Source: Duganella phyllosphaerae (GTDB lineage: Bacteria; Pseudomonadota; Gammaproteobacteria; Burkholderiales; Burkholderiaceae_D). Taken from it: a DNA stretch of 64,000 bases. Below are positions 23,538 to 32,317 of the stretch, piece by piece. Position 1 is the stretch's first letter, and every line of letters begins with the position of its first letter. The stretch lies in assembly GCF_001758785.1 (NCBI RefSeq), contig NZ_LROM01000090.1:186001-250000 (forward strand). The letters are read 5' to 3'. The notes beneath the pieces are model-generated. The model was not told the origin of the DNA. It saw only the letters and a list, made by a program, of their open reading frames with translations, and did not search any database. The position numbers and the translations under genes were made by a program.

Positions 23538-24620
23538 TCACTGCGGCTTCTCCACCACAAAGCCCCTGGCCTGCAACGCTGCCATCGCGCCTTTCGGGTC
23601 GAGCAGGTCGTTGAGCGACAGCGTGGCGAAAGTCGAAGCATTGGCCGCCAGCGCTTTTTCGGCCGCCGCCAGCCAGCTCTCCTGGATGCGCGCTTCGATC
23701 GAGCGCATGCCGGGACGGCTCTGCATCACCGCGCTGCTGAAGACTGCGGTATTGCAGGCGCCGCGGCGGTCGGCGTAGCTGAGCTTTTCAATGACCGCCA
23801 GGTCGCCCTTGGCCCAGGCGTTGGCGCGCACGCGCATGGCGTCGATGTCGTCCTCGAGCCGCGCCAGCGTGTTGGCGAAGCAGGCGGCGTCTTCCAGCGG
23901 GGTTTTCTTGAACTCGCGCAGCATGGTGACCGGGTCGTCGATCGCGACCTGGACCTGGGTGTCGGTCTGCTTGATGCCGCTTTGCTTGATCAGCTTGCCA
24001 AGGGACTTGCTCAGCTCGCCGTCGTACAGGTCGGCCTGCCTGAGCGCCTGGTCGTACAGCGTGGCGGCGGCAAAGATCGGCCGTTCGCGCTCGATGCCGT
24101 CGTCCTCGCCCAGGTATTTCGACTTGAGCACCAGCCAGCGTGCATAAACCGGTGCGGGCACCAGGTCTTTCAACGTGGCGCCGTCGGGATTTTTCTTGAC
24201 GCCGATGGCAAACGGCAGCATCGCCACCTGCTTGAAAAAGCCCACTTCGGCGTGCATGCCGGGCGGTTTCAGGTATTCCTGCGACTGCGCCAGGATGGTT
24301 TCCACCTGTTGCGAGCGCCATTCCATGTTCTTCGGCAGCGGGCCATAGGTGCCGAACACCCACAGCACGTGGTCGCCCTGGCTCACTTTCCACAGGCCCG
24401 GGCCGGGGCGCTGGCCGGTGACCAGGATGATGTCGGGCACCGGCGCCTGCTCGGCGCCAGGATCGGCAACCACTGCGGGGACAACGTTGGCCGCTGGCGC
24501 GGCAGACGGTGGTGGCGGGGCCCCGGTCTGCGACCGGGCCGGCGCAACCGACAGGGACAGGGAGGCGACCACGACCAGGCGGGGCCACAATGACAATCGC
24601 AACATATCCGAGCGCAACAT
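23538..24620 (-). CDS. TraB/GumN-family protein
   Basis: A 360-residue exported protein; signal peptide within the first 30 residues (MLRSDMLRLSLWPRLVVVAS), then a Pro/Ala-rich linker. The core begins GLWKVSQGDHVLWVFGTYGPLP, typical of TraB/GumN. The end (STFATLSLNDLLDPKGAMAALQARGF) is also family-like. Biochemical function is poorly known; relatives include a metal-dependent peptidase-like fold. The ATG at 24620 has GGAAGA upstream. Confidence 0.8.
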   Translation of the reverse strand: MLRSDMLRLSLWPRLVVVASLSLSVAPARSQTGAPPPPSAAPAANVVPAVVADPGAEQAPVPDIILVTGQRPGPGLWKVSQGDHVLWVFGTYGPLPKNMEWRSQQVETILAQSQEYLKPPGMHAEVGFFKQVAMLPFAIGVKKNPDGATLKDLVPAPVYARWLVLKSKYLGEDDGIERERPIFAAATLYDQALRQADLYDGELSKSLGKLIKQSGIKQTDTQVQVAIDDPVTMLREFKKTPLEDAACFANTLARLEDDIDAMRVRANAWAKGDLAVIEKLSYADRRGACNTAVFSSAVMQSRPGMRSIEARIQESWLAAAEKALAANASTFATLSLNDLLDPKGAMAALQARGFVVEKPQ

Positions 24621-24730
24621 ATCGTTCTTCCAGGAGGGAATGGAGTTGCCGATTGTATATTTCAATGTGGAAACCTGTAGCGGCGGGACACGAAGTATCG
24701 TCGGCCGCTACCAGTCGTAGCGTTTGCGGT

Positions 24731-26335
24731 TCAGGCGGCCAGACCGGGCACGTTGTCTAGCCTGGCACGCGCGTGCGCCAGTTGCTCGGCATCGAGACGG
24801 GCGGCAGCGGTCGCCAGGTAGCGGGCGGCGCTGGCGTGGCCGCTGCGCTCGGCCAGCGCCAGCCAGGTCCAGGCCTGGGTGGCGTCGGCGCGGGCGCCTT
24901 GCCCGGTCAGGTACATCAGCCCCAGGTTGAACTGCGCGCGCGCATGGCCCTGGGCGGCGGCCAGCGCGTACCAGTGCAGCGCCTGGGCATAATCCTGCGC
25001 CACGCCCTGGCCGTTGTCGTAGCGCAGGCCCAGCGCGAACTGCGCCAGCGTGTGGCCCTGGCGCGCCGCGCGGGCGTACCAGTGACCGGCCTGTTGTGGA
25101 TCGGGCTGGGGGCCGGGTTGGCGGCCAGATCGCGGGCTGACATCGCGGTCGTACAGCAGCCCAAGGTGGAACTGGGCTGCCGCGTAGTCCTGCTCGGCGG
25201 CGCGGCGGTACCAGGCTTGCGCCTGGCGCAGGTCGTGCGGGGCACCGCGTGCCGTTTCATAGCGCAGACCGAGGTCGAACTGGGCGCGCAGGTGGCCCTG
25301 CTCGGCGGCCTTGCGATACCAGTCGGTCGCCGCCTCGGCATCGGCCGGCACGCCGAGGCCGGCGTCGTGCAACTGGGCCAGGTGGTACTGCGCACCGGGA
25401 AAATTCTGCGCGGCCGATTTGGCGTACCAGGCGTGTGCTTCCAGGTAGTCCTGCGCCACGCCCTGGCCGTGGTGGTAGCGCAGCCCGAGGTTGTTCTGGG
25501 CGCCGGCGTGGCCCTTGGCGGCGGCCTTGCGGTACCAGTCGAGCGCCTTGTGTTCGTCGCGCGGCACGCCCTGGCCGTTATCGTAGATCAGGCCCAGGTT
25601 GAACTGCGAGCTGGCGTGGTCCTGCTCGGCCGCGCGGCGATACCAGAGGATGGCCTTCTGGCTATCCTGCGCCACGCCGTCGCCCTTGTCGAAGCGCAGC
25701 GCCAGGTTGAACTGCGCCGGCGCGTAACCCTGCTCGGCCGCCTTGCGGTACCACGACATGGCCTGCCCCACGTCCGCCATCTCCGGCGTGAGACCCTGGC
25801 TGTTCTCGTAGCGCAGGCCCAGCTGGTACTGGGCGCGTGCATAACCCTGCTCGGCGGCCTTGCGGTACCAGTGCAGCGCCTGCACCGGGTCTTGCGGCAC
25901 GCCCTTGCCGGTGTCATACATCATGCCCAGGTTGTGCTGGGCGCCGGCGTCGCCCTGGCTGGCGGCCTTGCTGAACCAGTGCATGGCCTGGCGCGTGTCG
26001 GCCGCCACGCCCTGGCCCCTGGCGTACAGCCAGCCAAGGTTGTACTGGGCGGCGGCATAGCCCTGGCTTGCTGCCAGCTGGTACCAGGCAGCGGCTTCCT
26101 GGAAGTCCTGCGCCACGCCCTGCCCTTTCTGGAACATCACGCCCAGGTTGTACTGCGCCTGCGGCATGCCCTGCAACGCGGCCTGGCGGTACCACACCAC
26201 GGCCAGCTCGTAGCTGGCCGCCACGCCCTGGCCGTTGAAGTACATGAAGCCCAGGCTGTGCTGGGCGGCGGCCACGCCGCGTTCGGCCTGGCCCCTGGTG
26301 CGCAGGAATTCCGCCGTGTGCGTGGCCTGGTTCAT
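24731..26335 (-). CDS. Sel1-repeat protein
   Basis: A 534-residue protein made of about 13 Sel1-like repeats of 36 residues, each with the pattern A..G...AQ..LG..Y..G.GV..D...A..WY.KAA.QG. No signal peptide. Such proteins act as scaffolds for partner binding. It starts inside the stop of the GGDEF-EAL gene (four-base overlap), so it is translated with the signalling proteins and may connect c-di-GMP output to a partner. The repeats are also visible as near-repeats in the DNA. Confidence 0.9.
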   Translation of the reverse strand: MNQATHTAEFLRTRGQAERGVAAAQHSLGFMYFNGQGVAASYELAVVWYRQAALQGMPQAQYNLGVMFQKGQGVAQDFQEAAAWYQLAASQGYAAAQYNLGWLYARGQGVAADTRQAMHWFSKAASQGDAGAQHNLGMMYDTGKGVPQDPVQALHWYRKAAEQGYARAQYQLGLRYENSQGLTPEMADVGQAMSWYRKAAEQGYAPAQFNLALRFDKGDGVAQDSQKAILWYRRAAEQDHASSQFNLGLIYDNGQGVPRDEHKALDWYRKAAAKGHAGAQNNLGLRYHHGQGVAQDYLEAHAWYAKSAAQNFPGAQYHLAQLHDAGLGVPADAEAATDWYRKAAEQGHLRAQFDLGLRYETARGAPHDLRQAQAWYRRAAEQDYAAAQFHLGLLYDRDVSPRSGRQPGPQPDPQQAGHWYARAARQGHTLAQFALGLRYDNGQGVAQDYAQALHWYALAAAQGHARAQFNLGLMYLTGQGARADATQAWTWLALAERSGHASAARYLATAAARLDAEQLAHARARLDNVPGLAA

Positions 26336-28566
26336 GCCTGTACAGCGACCAGCACCGGCTGCGCGTGCAGCATGGGCGGCACATCATAGTCCGGCATCAA
26401 GCGCACCTGGCCTTGCAGTATCTCGATAAAGCGCGGCAGCGGCACCGGCCGGTGGTACAGGTAGCCCTGCATGGTGGTGCAGCCGTTCGCTTGCAGGTAG
26501 CGCGCCTGCACGGCGGTTTCCACGCCTTCGGCCACCAGGTGCAGCCCCAGGCCGCGCGCGATCGAGATGATCGCCAGGATCACCGGGTAGTGGCCGTTTT
26601 CGTCGTGGATCTCCTTGACGAACGACTGGTCGATCTTGATGGTGTGGATCGGGAAGCGGTGCAGGTACGACAGCGACGAGTAGCCGGTGCCGAAATCGTC
26701 GATCGCCACCGACACGCCCAGTTCGCACAGCTTGTTCAACTGCTCGATGGCGTCCTGCGGGTTGCGGATGCAGATGTTCTCGGTGATCTCCACCTCGATC
26801 TGTTCCGGCGCGATGCCGTAGCGGGTGAGCGCGCCGCGCATCTTCTCGAAAAAGTCGCCGCGGTCGAGGTACTGCGGCGACAGGTTCAGCGACAGCTTGA
26901 CCTGCTCGCCGCCGGCCGCGTTCCAGCGCACCAGGTCGCGGCACAGGGCGCCGAGCATCCAGTCCGAGATCGGCAGCATCAGGCCGTTGTCCTCGGCGAA
27001 CGGCAAAAACTCGCCGGCCGACAGCACGCCGCGCTGCGGATGGTTCCAGCGCATCAGGCCCTCGGCGCCGACGATGCGCCCGGTGGAGACGTCGATCTGC
27101 GGCTGATAGTACATTTCCAGCTGGTTCAGTTCCAGGGCCTGGCGCAGGCTGCGTTCGAGCGCGATCTTCTGGTGCGACACTTCCTGCATCGACTGGTGGT
27201 AGAAGGTGTGGCCGTTCTTGCCCAGCGCTTTCACCTGGTACATGGCAATGTCGGCGTGGCGCAGCAGCTCGTCGATGCTCTCGCCATCGTGCGGATAAAC
27301 GGCGATGCCGATCGAGGCCGAGATGTGCACCTGGTGGCCATCGAGGTCGAACGGCGCTTCCAGGCTGTCGATCAGTTTCTCGGCCACGGCCCGGGCCTCC
27401 TGGCGGTCCTGCAATTCCGGCAGCACGATGGTGAATTCGTCGCCGCCCTGGCGCGCCAGCGTATCGCCGCGCCGCAGGCAGTCCTGCAGGCGCCGCGCCA
27501 CCTGCTGCAGCAGCTCGTCACCCTTGACATGGCCCAGCGTGTCGTTGACCAGCTTGAAGCGATCGAGGTCGATGAACATCACCGCCAGCTCGGCAGCCTT
27601 GCGCCTGGCCTGGATCACGGCCAGGCCCAGGCGGTCCTTGAACAGCATGCGGTTGGGCAGGTCGGTGAGGATGTCGTGGTAGGCCTGGTACGAGATCATC
27701 TCTTCGGCGCGCTTGCGGTCGGTGATGTCGCGCGCCACGCCGTAGGTGCCATACGTGTCCTGCGGACCGATGGCGTTGGGCGCCATCGAGGTGAGCGTAA
27801 TGCTGAAGGTGCGGTCGATGCCATTCTTGCACTTGAGCCGCAGCTCGGCGGTGCGCCCGCCCGTGTCGCTCACGCGACTGCGGACCAGGCCCTGGCGCTC
27901 GCCAAAGGCAAAGCGCGCGCGGTCCTGGTCGTCGTCGTGCACCAGCACCGAGTAATGGCGCCCCACCACCTCGTCGCGTTCGAAACCGAGCAGCTGCTGC
28001 ACGCGGTCGTTGACAAACGTGACGCGGCCATCGGGGGCCAGCGTGTAGATGATGTCGGGCGAGCTGTCCACCAGGTACCGGTACATCTTTTCCGACGTTT
28101 CCAGCTGCGCGGCGATGCGCTCGTTGTCGAGCGCCATGCGGCGCTTTTGCAGCACGTTCTCCACCGTCTTGAGCAGCTCTTCGCGACCGTACGGCTTGCG
28201 CAGGTAGTCGTAGGCGCCGCGTTTGAGGGCGCCGATGGCGGCGTCGATGCCGACTTCACCGCTCATCACCACCACGTCGCCGCCGATGGCGCGCGCGTTC
28301 ATGAAGTCCATGATGTCGTGGCCGCTCATGTCGGGCAGGCGCAGGTCGAGCAGCACCAGGTCGAACGGTTGCCGCGCCAGGTGGACCAGCGCCTCGGCGC
28401 CGGTGGCGGCGGTAAACAGCAGGTAGTCGCCGCCGGCGTGACTGCGCAGTAGCTCGTACAGCGACGACAGCAGGCGCGGTTCGTCATCGACCAGCAGCAG
28501 GCGCGGTCTCGAATCGTGGAGGGGGACGACGGGGGTTGGGTCGTCCTGAAAATTCAGGTTCATCAT
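26332..28566 (-). CDS. Response regulator with PAS, GGDEF and EAL domains
   Basis: A 744-residue c-di-GMP enzyme. Order: REC (about 20-145, phospho-acceptor Asp74 in VLLDLRLPDM), PAS (about 165-290), GGDEF (about 300-460, motif RQGGDEF intact), EAL (about 480-735). The EAL domain has AEGLMRW, TENICIR, AIDDFGTGYS and FVKEI, so phosphodiesterase activity is plausible, though the first motif is EGL. Both activities may exist. Upstream, four bases past the frame-restored kinase stop, is a histidine kinase gene that could phosphorylate the REC domain. Confidence 0.93.
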   Translation of the reverse strand: MMNLNFQDDPTPVVPLHDSRPRLLLVDDEPRLLSSLYELLRSHAGGDYLLFTAATGAEALVHLARQPFDLVLLDLRLPDMSGHDIMDFMNARAIGGDVVVMSGEVGIDAAIGALKRGAYDYLRKPYGREELLKTVENVLQKRRMALDNERIAAQLETSEKMYRYLVDSSPDIIYTLAPDGRVTFVNDRVQQLLGFERDEVVGRHYSVLVHDDDQDRARFAFGERQGLVRSRVSDTGGRTAELRLKCKNGIDRTFSITLTSMAPNAIGPQDTYGTYGVARDITDRKRAEEMISYQAYHDILTDLPNRMLFKDRLGLAVIQARRKAAELAVMFIDLDRFKLVNDTLGHVKGDELLQQVARRLQDCLRRGDTLARQGGDEFTIVLPELQDRQEARAVAEKLIDSLEAPFDLDGHQVHISASIGIAVYPHDGESIDELLRHADIAMYQVKALGKNGHTFYHQSMQEVSHQKIALERSLRQALELNQLEMYYQPQIDVSTGRIVGAEGLMRWNHPQRGVLSAGEFLPFAEDNGLMLPISDWMLGALCRDLVRWNAAGGEQVKLSLNLSPQYLDRGDFFEKMRGALTRYGIAPEQIEVEITENICIRNPQDAIEQLNKLCELGVSVAIDDFGTGYSSLSYLHRFPIHTIKIDQSFVKEIHDENGHYPVILAIISIARGLGLHLVAEGVETAVQARYLQANGCTTMQGYLYHRPVPLPRFIEILQGQVRLMPDYDVPPMLHAQPVLVAVQA

Positions 28567-30779
28567 GGCCTTAAACGGAATCCATCAACCGGGGGGTTTG
28601 GCCGGCGGTGGAACTTGCAACGGAATGAACTGCGGGCAGCAGGATTTCGAACGTGGTGCCGGCCTTGCCGGAACGGCAGGCGATCAGCCCCCCCCATCTT
28701 GCTCACCAGGCTGTGGACGATCGACAGTCCCAGGCCGTGGTGGGGGCCTTCCTTGTTACTCTTGACGGGGACGAACAGGTTGGCCAGCAGTTCGGCCGAC
28801 AAACCGGGGCCGGTGTCGGCCACCACCAGTTCCAGGTACAGCTTGCGCTCGCGGTTGACCAGGCCGCGGTTGGCGATCTCGATGCGGCCGCCGTCCGGCA
28901 TGGCTTCCACCGCGTTCTTGACCAGGTTGACCAGTATCTGCTTGAGCAGGTCGGCGTCGCCTTCGATGGCGCCCGGGCCGTCCTGCATGCGCACCACCAT
29001 CTGCACCGAGGCCGGTACGAAACCGGTGGCGCGGAACAGCCGCAACACGTCATCGACCACGCCGGCCACCTCGGTGGTCGTGTCCGCGCCCGACGCATCG
29101 CCCGGCTGCAGGTCGGCCAGGCCATTGATCAGCTGGCCCACGCGGTCGATCTCCTCGTTCAGGATCGACAGCTCGCCGACCACCGGTTCGCGCCGCGCCA
29201 GCTTGCTGTCGAGGAGAGACAGGTAATTCTTGATGATCGACAGCGGGTTGTTTACCTCGTGAACCACGCGGCGCGACGCTTCGCGGTATTGCTCGGCCAT
29301 TTGCGCCAGCTTGCGCCGCGCGTGACCGCGCTCGGACAGCGCCGTCTCCAGCGCGCTGGCGGCCTGGGTGGCGAAGGATTGCAGGAAGCGCTCGCGCTGC
29401 TGGCAGCTGGCCAGTTGCCAGCCCGGCACACCGCCGATCAGCACCCCCAGGCAGCGCTGGCTGGCCACCAGCGGCAGGCACACCAGCGCCTCGCTGCCGA
29501 GGATGCGGAACAGCTGTTCTTCGGCCACCGGCAGCGCCGCGCCAAGGCCCGCATTCGTGCCGGCGCGGCTGGCATACACGGGCTTGCGGGTGCGCGCCGA
29601 CTGCGCCACCTGGCCGCCCTGCTGCGGGTCCAGCGCCAGCATGAACTCGGCCAGGCGCCCGGGATGGTTGCCGGTGGCGGTGCCCAGCAGCGCCTGGCCG
29701 GTGGGATTGGCCAGCATCACCACTACGTTTTCGAAGTCGAACAGGATGCGCGCCGAACGTGTCATGGCGTCGAGCAGGCCGGTCTCGCCATCCTGGCGCG
29801 CGAACGTCTGCGCCATCTCGGAGACCAGCATCATGTTGCGCACTTCTTCCGACAGCCGCTGCTGCACCGGATCGACCGGTGGCGGCGGCACGTACGCCGA
29901 CGGCGCGACGATGTCGTCGGCGCCGGCCAGGTCGATACCGAGGTAGTCGGCCGATGCCTCCACCTGGCGGGCGGCGTTGGCGAGGATGGGTTCGAGCGCA
30001 GCATCGTCGATGCCGCACAAGCTGGCCGCATCCTCGATGGCCTCCGGTGCGTCGCCGTGGCAGCACAGCAGGTGCGCCAGGCGCACCATGCGGATCAGGG
30101 GATGGGCCGCAGCCAGGCGCGCCACCGGCTCGTGGTGATAGAGCACGCTATCGGCCAGGAAGGAGTCGAGCTGCCAGCGTTCGATCAGCCAGGCGCCCGC
30201 CTCGGCATGGGTGATTTGCAGGGTGCGCTGCTCGACCGCGCACAGGTCTTCGTCGTCGCGCGCCATGAAGTTGACGGCGTATTCGCGCGGCGCAGTGGCC
30301 AGCAGCGCCAGGCGGCCAACGTTGTGCAGCAGGCCGGCCAGGTAGGCTTCCTCGACATGCGGGTAGTCCATCTGGCGGGCCAGGTCACGGGCGATGACGG
30401 CCGTGGTGAGCGCGCTTTTCCAGAAAGCGCGCAGGTCGGCGCTGGCGGAATGGGGAAAACTGTTAAAGGTCTGGAACACCGATTCGCTGATCACCAGCGT
30501 CTTGATCATGTCGGTGCCGAGCGCCACCAGCGACTGCTCGAGCCCCACCGTGCGGGCGCCATTGCCATGACTGTTGCGGTGAAAGGCCGAACTGCTGGCG
30601 ACCGACAAAATCTTGCTGGCCATGGCAGGATCCTGGGCGATCAGCGCGGCCAGCTCGGGCATGCCGGCGTCGTCGGCCTGCAAATGCTCGATCAGTTTGA
30701 TCAGTATCTGCGGCATCGCCGGCAAGCGTGCGATCAGCAGCCGGTGGCGGATATCAAGGTCGGGTTGCAGCATCGTCAT
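28563..30779 (-). CDS. HDOD-GAF-histidine kinase, frameshifted near its 3' end at a G8 run
   Basis: A 738-residue product as sequenced. Order: HDOD (about 15-215), GAF-like (about 315-480), kinase core. The H-box is RRVVHEVNNPLSIIKNYL (His507), the N-box QILVNLVKNAVEAMPDGG, G1 ADTGPGL and G2 HGLGLSI. After Met-Gly-Gly at 697 the family sequence is lost. The coding strand has eight G (28688-28695); with seven, the frame reads LIACRSGKAGTTFEILLP, an ideal end of the ATPase domain, and stops at 28571 after about 735 residues. Either a homopolymer error or a true or phase-variable frameshift. Confidence 0.88.
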   Translation of the reverse strand: MTMLQPDLDIRHRLLIARLPAMPQILIKLIEHLQADDAGMPELAALIAQDPAMASKILSVASSSAFHRNSHGNGARTVGLEQSLVALGTDMIKTLVISESVFQTFNSFPHSASADLRAFWKSALTTAVIARDLARQMDYPHVEEAYLAGLLHNVGRLALLATAPREYAVNFMARDDEDLCAVEQRTLQITHAEAGAWLIERWQLDSFLADSVLYHHEPVARLAAAHPLIRMVRLAHLLCCHGDAPEAIEDAASLCGIDDAALEPILANAARQVEASADYLGIDLAGADDIVAPSAYVPPPPVDPVQQRLSEEVRNMMLVSEMAQTFARQDGETGLLDAMTRSARILFDFENVVVMLANPTGQALLGTATGNHPGRLAEFMLALDPQQGGQVAQSARTRKPVYASRAGTNAGLGAALPVAEEQLFRILGSEALVCLPLVASQRCLGVLIGGVPGWQLASCQQRERFLQSFATQAASALETALSERGHARRKLAQMAEQYREASRRVVHEVNNPLSIIKNYLSLLDSKLARREPVVGELSILNEEIDRVGQLINGLADLQPGDASGADTTTEVAGVVDDVLRLFRATGFVPASVQMVVRMQDGPGAIEGDADLLKQILVNLVKNAVEAMPDGGRIEIANRGLVNRERKLYLELVVADTGPGLSAELLANLFVPVKSNKEGPHHGLGLSIVHSLVSKMGGADRLPFRQGRHHVRNPAARSSFRCKFHRRPNPPVDGFRLRP
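28688..28695 (-). repeat. Eight-base G run causing a frameshift in the kinase gene
   Basis: Eight C on the plus strand (eight G in the gene). Removing one base restores the canonical ATPase-domain ending and a stop at 28571-28573, five bases before the next gene's ATG. Long G runs are slippage-prone, so length variation is possible. Confidence 0.85.
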
Positions 30780-30910
30780 CTACCAATAATCAAGTCAAAC
30801 CGGAAACGAATAATGCCGAGAAAGAACTTATATTAGCATAAAGTGTGATAGCAACTTGGCACTTGCAACCCTATCGTGCCGGTGCCGTTATCATTTACCA
30901 ATGAAAACTT

Positions 30911-32191
30911 TTATTGTTCCGCGTGGGGTAAGAGAATGCGCCGGTAACGGCGTGCAGTCAACCATAAAACCAGCGCGGAGCCGGTAAGTACCAGTTGTCC
31001 GAGTGCTAAAGACAACACCGAGTGCGACAGCGCCGGCGCCATCACGCCAGCGACAATGGCGCCCACCATGGTGGTGGCAAACGACTGGCACGACGCCACC
31101 GTGCCACGAATATGCGGGAACAGGTCGAGCGCCAGCAGCGTGGCGCCCGGCGCCACGATCGACATGCCGAAGGTATAGAACAGCATCGGCAGCACCGTCC
31201 ACGGCAGCGCCGGCGGCAGGAACACGTGGTACAGCGTGTTGCACACGGCGGCGGCGATCAGGAAGCAAAAGCCGATGCCGATCTGGCGCGAGAACGAGAT
31301 CTTGCCGGCGAAGCGGTTGGCCACCAGCGCGCCCAGGAAAATCCCGCTCACCGAGGGAATGAACAGCCAGCCGAACTGGCTCGCGCCCAGGCCCAGCGAA
31401 TTAGGCAGGAACTCGGGCGCTGCCGCGATGAACAGGAACAGGCCGCCGAAGTTGAGCGCCACCACGCCCGACTTCAGGTGGAACAGCTTGGAGCGCATGA
31501 TCTCGGCGTAGTTGCGCGCCAGGTGGCGCGGATTGAACGGCTGGCGCTTATGGACCGGCAAGGTCTCGGGCAGGTTGCGGTAGCAGTAGATGAACAGCAG
31601 CACGCTGTAGACCAGCAGCGACAGGAAGATCGCGCGCCAGTCGAACAGCGTGACGATCCAGCCGCCCAAAATCGGGGCAATCGCCGGCGCGATCGAAAAA
31701 ATCATCGTCACCAGCGACAGCAGCCGCGCAGCAGCCGCATCGGAATACAGGTCGCGGATGATGGCGCGCCCCACCACCACGCCGGCGCCGGCCGAAATGC
31801 CCTGCATCACGCGGAACGCCCACAGGTAGGGCACCGAATGAACCGACGCGCAGCCCAGGGTACCGATCGCGAACATCACCAGCGAGACCAGGATGACATT
31901 GCGGCGCCCGAACGCATCGGACAGCGCGCCGTGCCACAGCACCATGCCGGCAAAGGCCAGCATGTAGAAGGTGAGGCTTTGCTGCACTTCCAGTGGCGTG
32001 GCACCCAGGGTGGCCTGGATGTTGGGGAACGCCGGCAGGTAGGCATCGATCGAGAACGGCCCGAGCATCGACAGCAGGGCCAGGATCACCGCCAGCGCGG
32101 TGGCGCTGAGCACCTTGGGCGTCGATGGCGGTGGCGGCGGGACTTCCTTGACGGGATCGGGGAGGACGTTGTCGGGCGGGGTCGGGTACAT
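30911..32191 (-). CDS. Bcr/CflA-family drug efflux MFS transporter
   Basis: A 426-residue membrane protein with about 12 membrane segments. MLGPFSIDAYLPAFPNIQATLGA and the GALSDAFGRRNVIL loop 2-3 motif are typical of the Bcr/CflA subfamily (H+-driven export of drugs such as bicyclomycin or chloramphenicol). Also RVMQGISAGAGVVVGRAIIRD. The Pro-rich N-terminal 25 residues are extra. Exact substrates cannot be read from sequence. Confidence 0.88.
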   Translation of the reverse strand: MYPTPPDNVLPDPVKEVPPPPPSTPKVLSATALAVILALLSMLGPFSIDAYLPAFPNIQATLGATPLEVQQSLTFYMLAFAGMVLWHGALSDAFGRRNVILVSLVMFAIGTLGCASVHSVPYLWAFRVMQGISAGAGVVVGRAIIRDLYSDAAAARLLSLVTMIFSIAPAIAPILGGWIVTLFDWRAIFLSLLVYSVLLFIYCYRNLPETLPVHKRQPFNPRHLARNYAEIMRSKLFHLKSGVVALNFGGLFLFIAAAPEFLPNSLGLGASQFGWLFIPSVSGIFLGALVANRFAGKISFSRQIGIGFCFLIAAAVCNTLYHVFLPPALPWTVLPMLFYTFGMSIVAPGATLLALDLFPHIRGTVASCQSFATTMVGAIVAGVMAPALSHSVLSLALGQLVLTGSALVLWLTARRYRRILLPHAEQ

Positions 32192-32244
32192 ATAACGCTT
32201 TCCAGGTGGATCAGGCGTGCACCCCTACCCGCAGATCGAAGACT

Positions 32245-32274
32245 GGGGTCGGACCCCATCCGGGGTCCGACCCC
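32245..32274. repeat. GGGGTC-type palindrome (REP-like)
   Basis: GGGGTCGGACCCC at 32245-32257 and its complement GGGGTCCGACCCC at 32262-32274 are separated by four bases: a perfect 13-base stem. It lies between the divergent-from-each-other ends of the efflux gene start and the methyltransferase stop. Related GGGGTC/GACCCC palindromes occur near 42417 and 43826. Confidence 0.75.
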
Positions 32275-32317
32275 GCCCGGCCCTGCGGGGTTCAACGGCG
32301 GCGCAGCAGTGCAGACA

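Noticed and set aside
24731..26335. Regular DNA repeats that could suggest a CRISPR array
   Set aside because: Repeat spacing is about 108 bases and encodes 36-residue Sel1 units in frame; there are no conserved short repeats with unique spacers and no cas genes.
24773..26389. 538-residue plus-strand frame with repeats
   Set aside because: The repeats are the complement of the Sel1 repeats on the minus strand, where the motif is clear.
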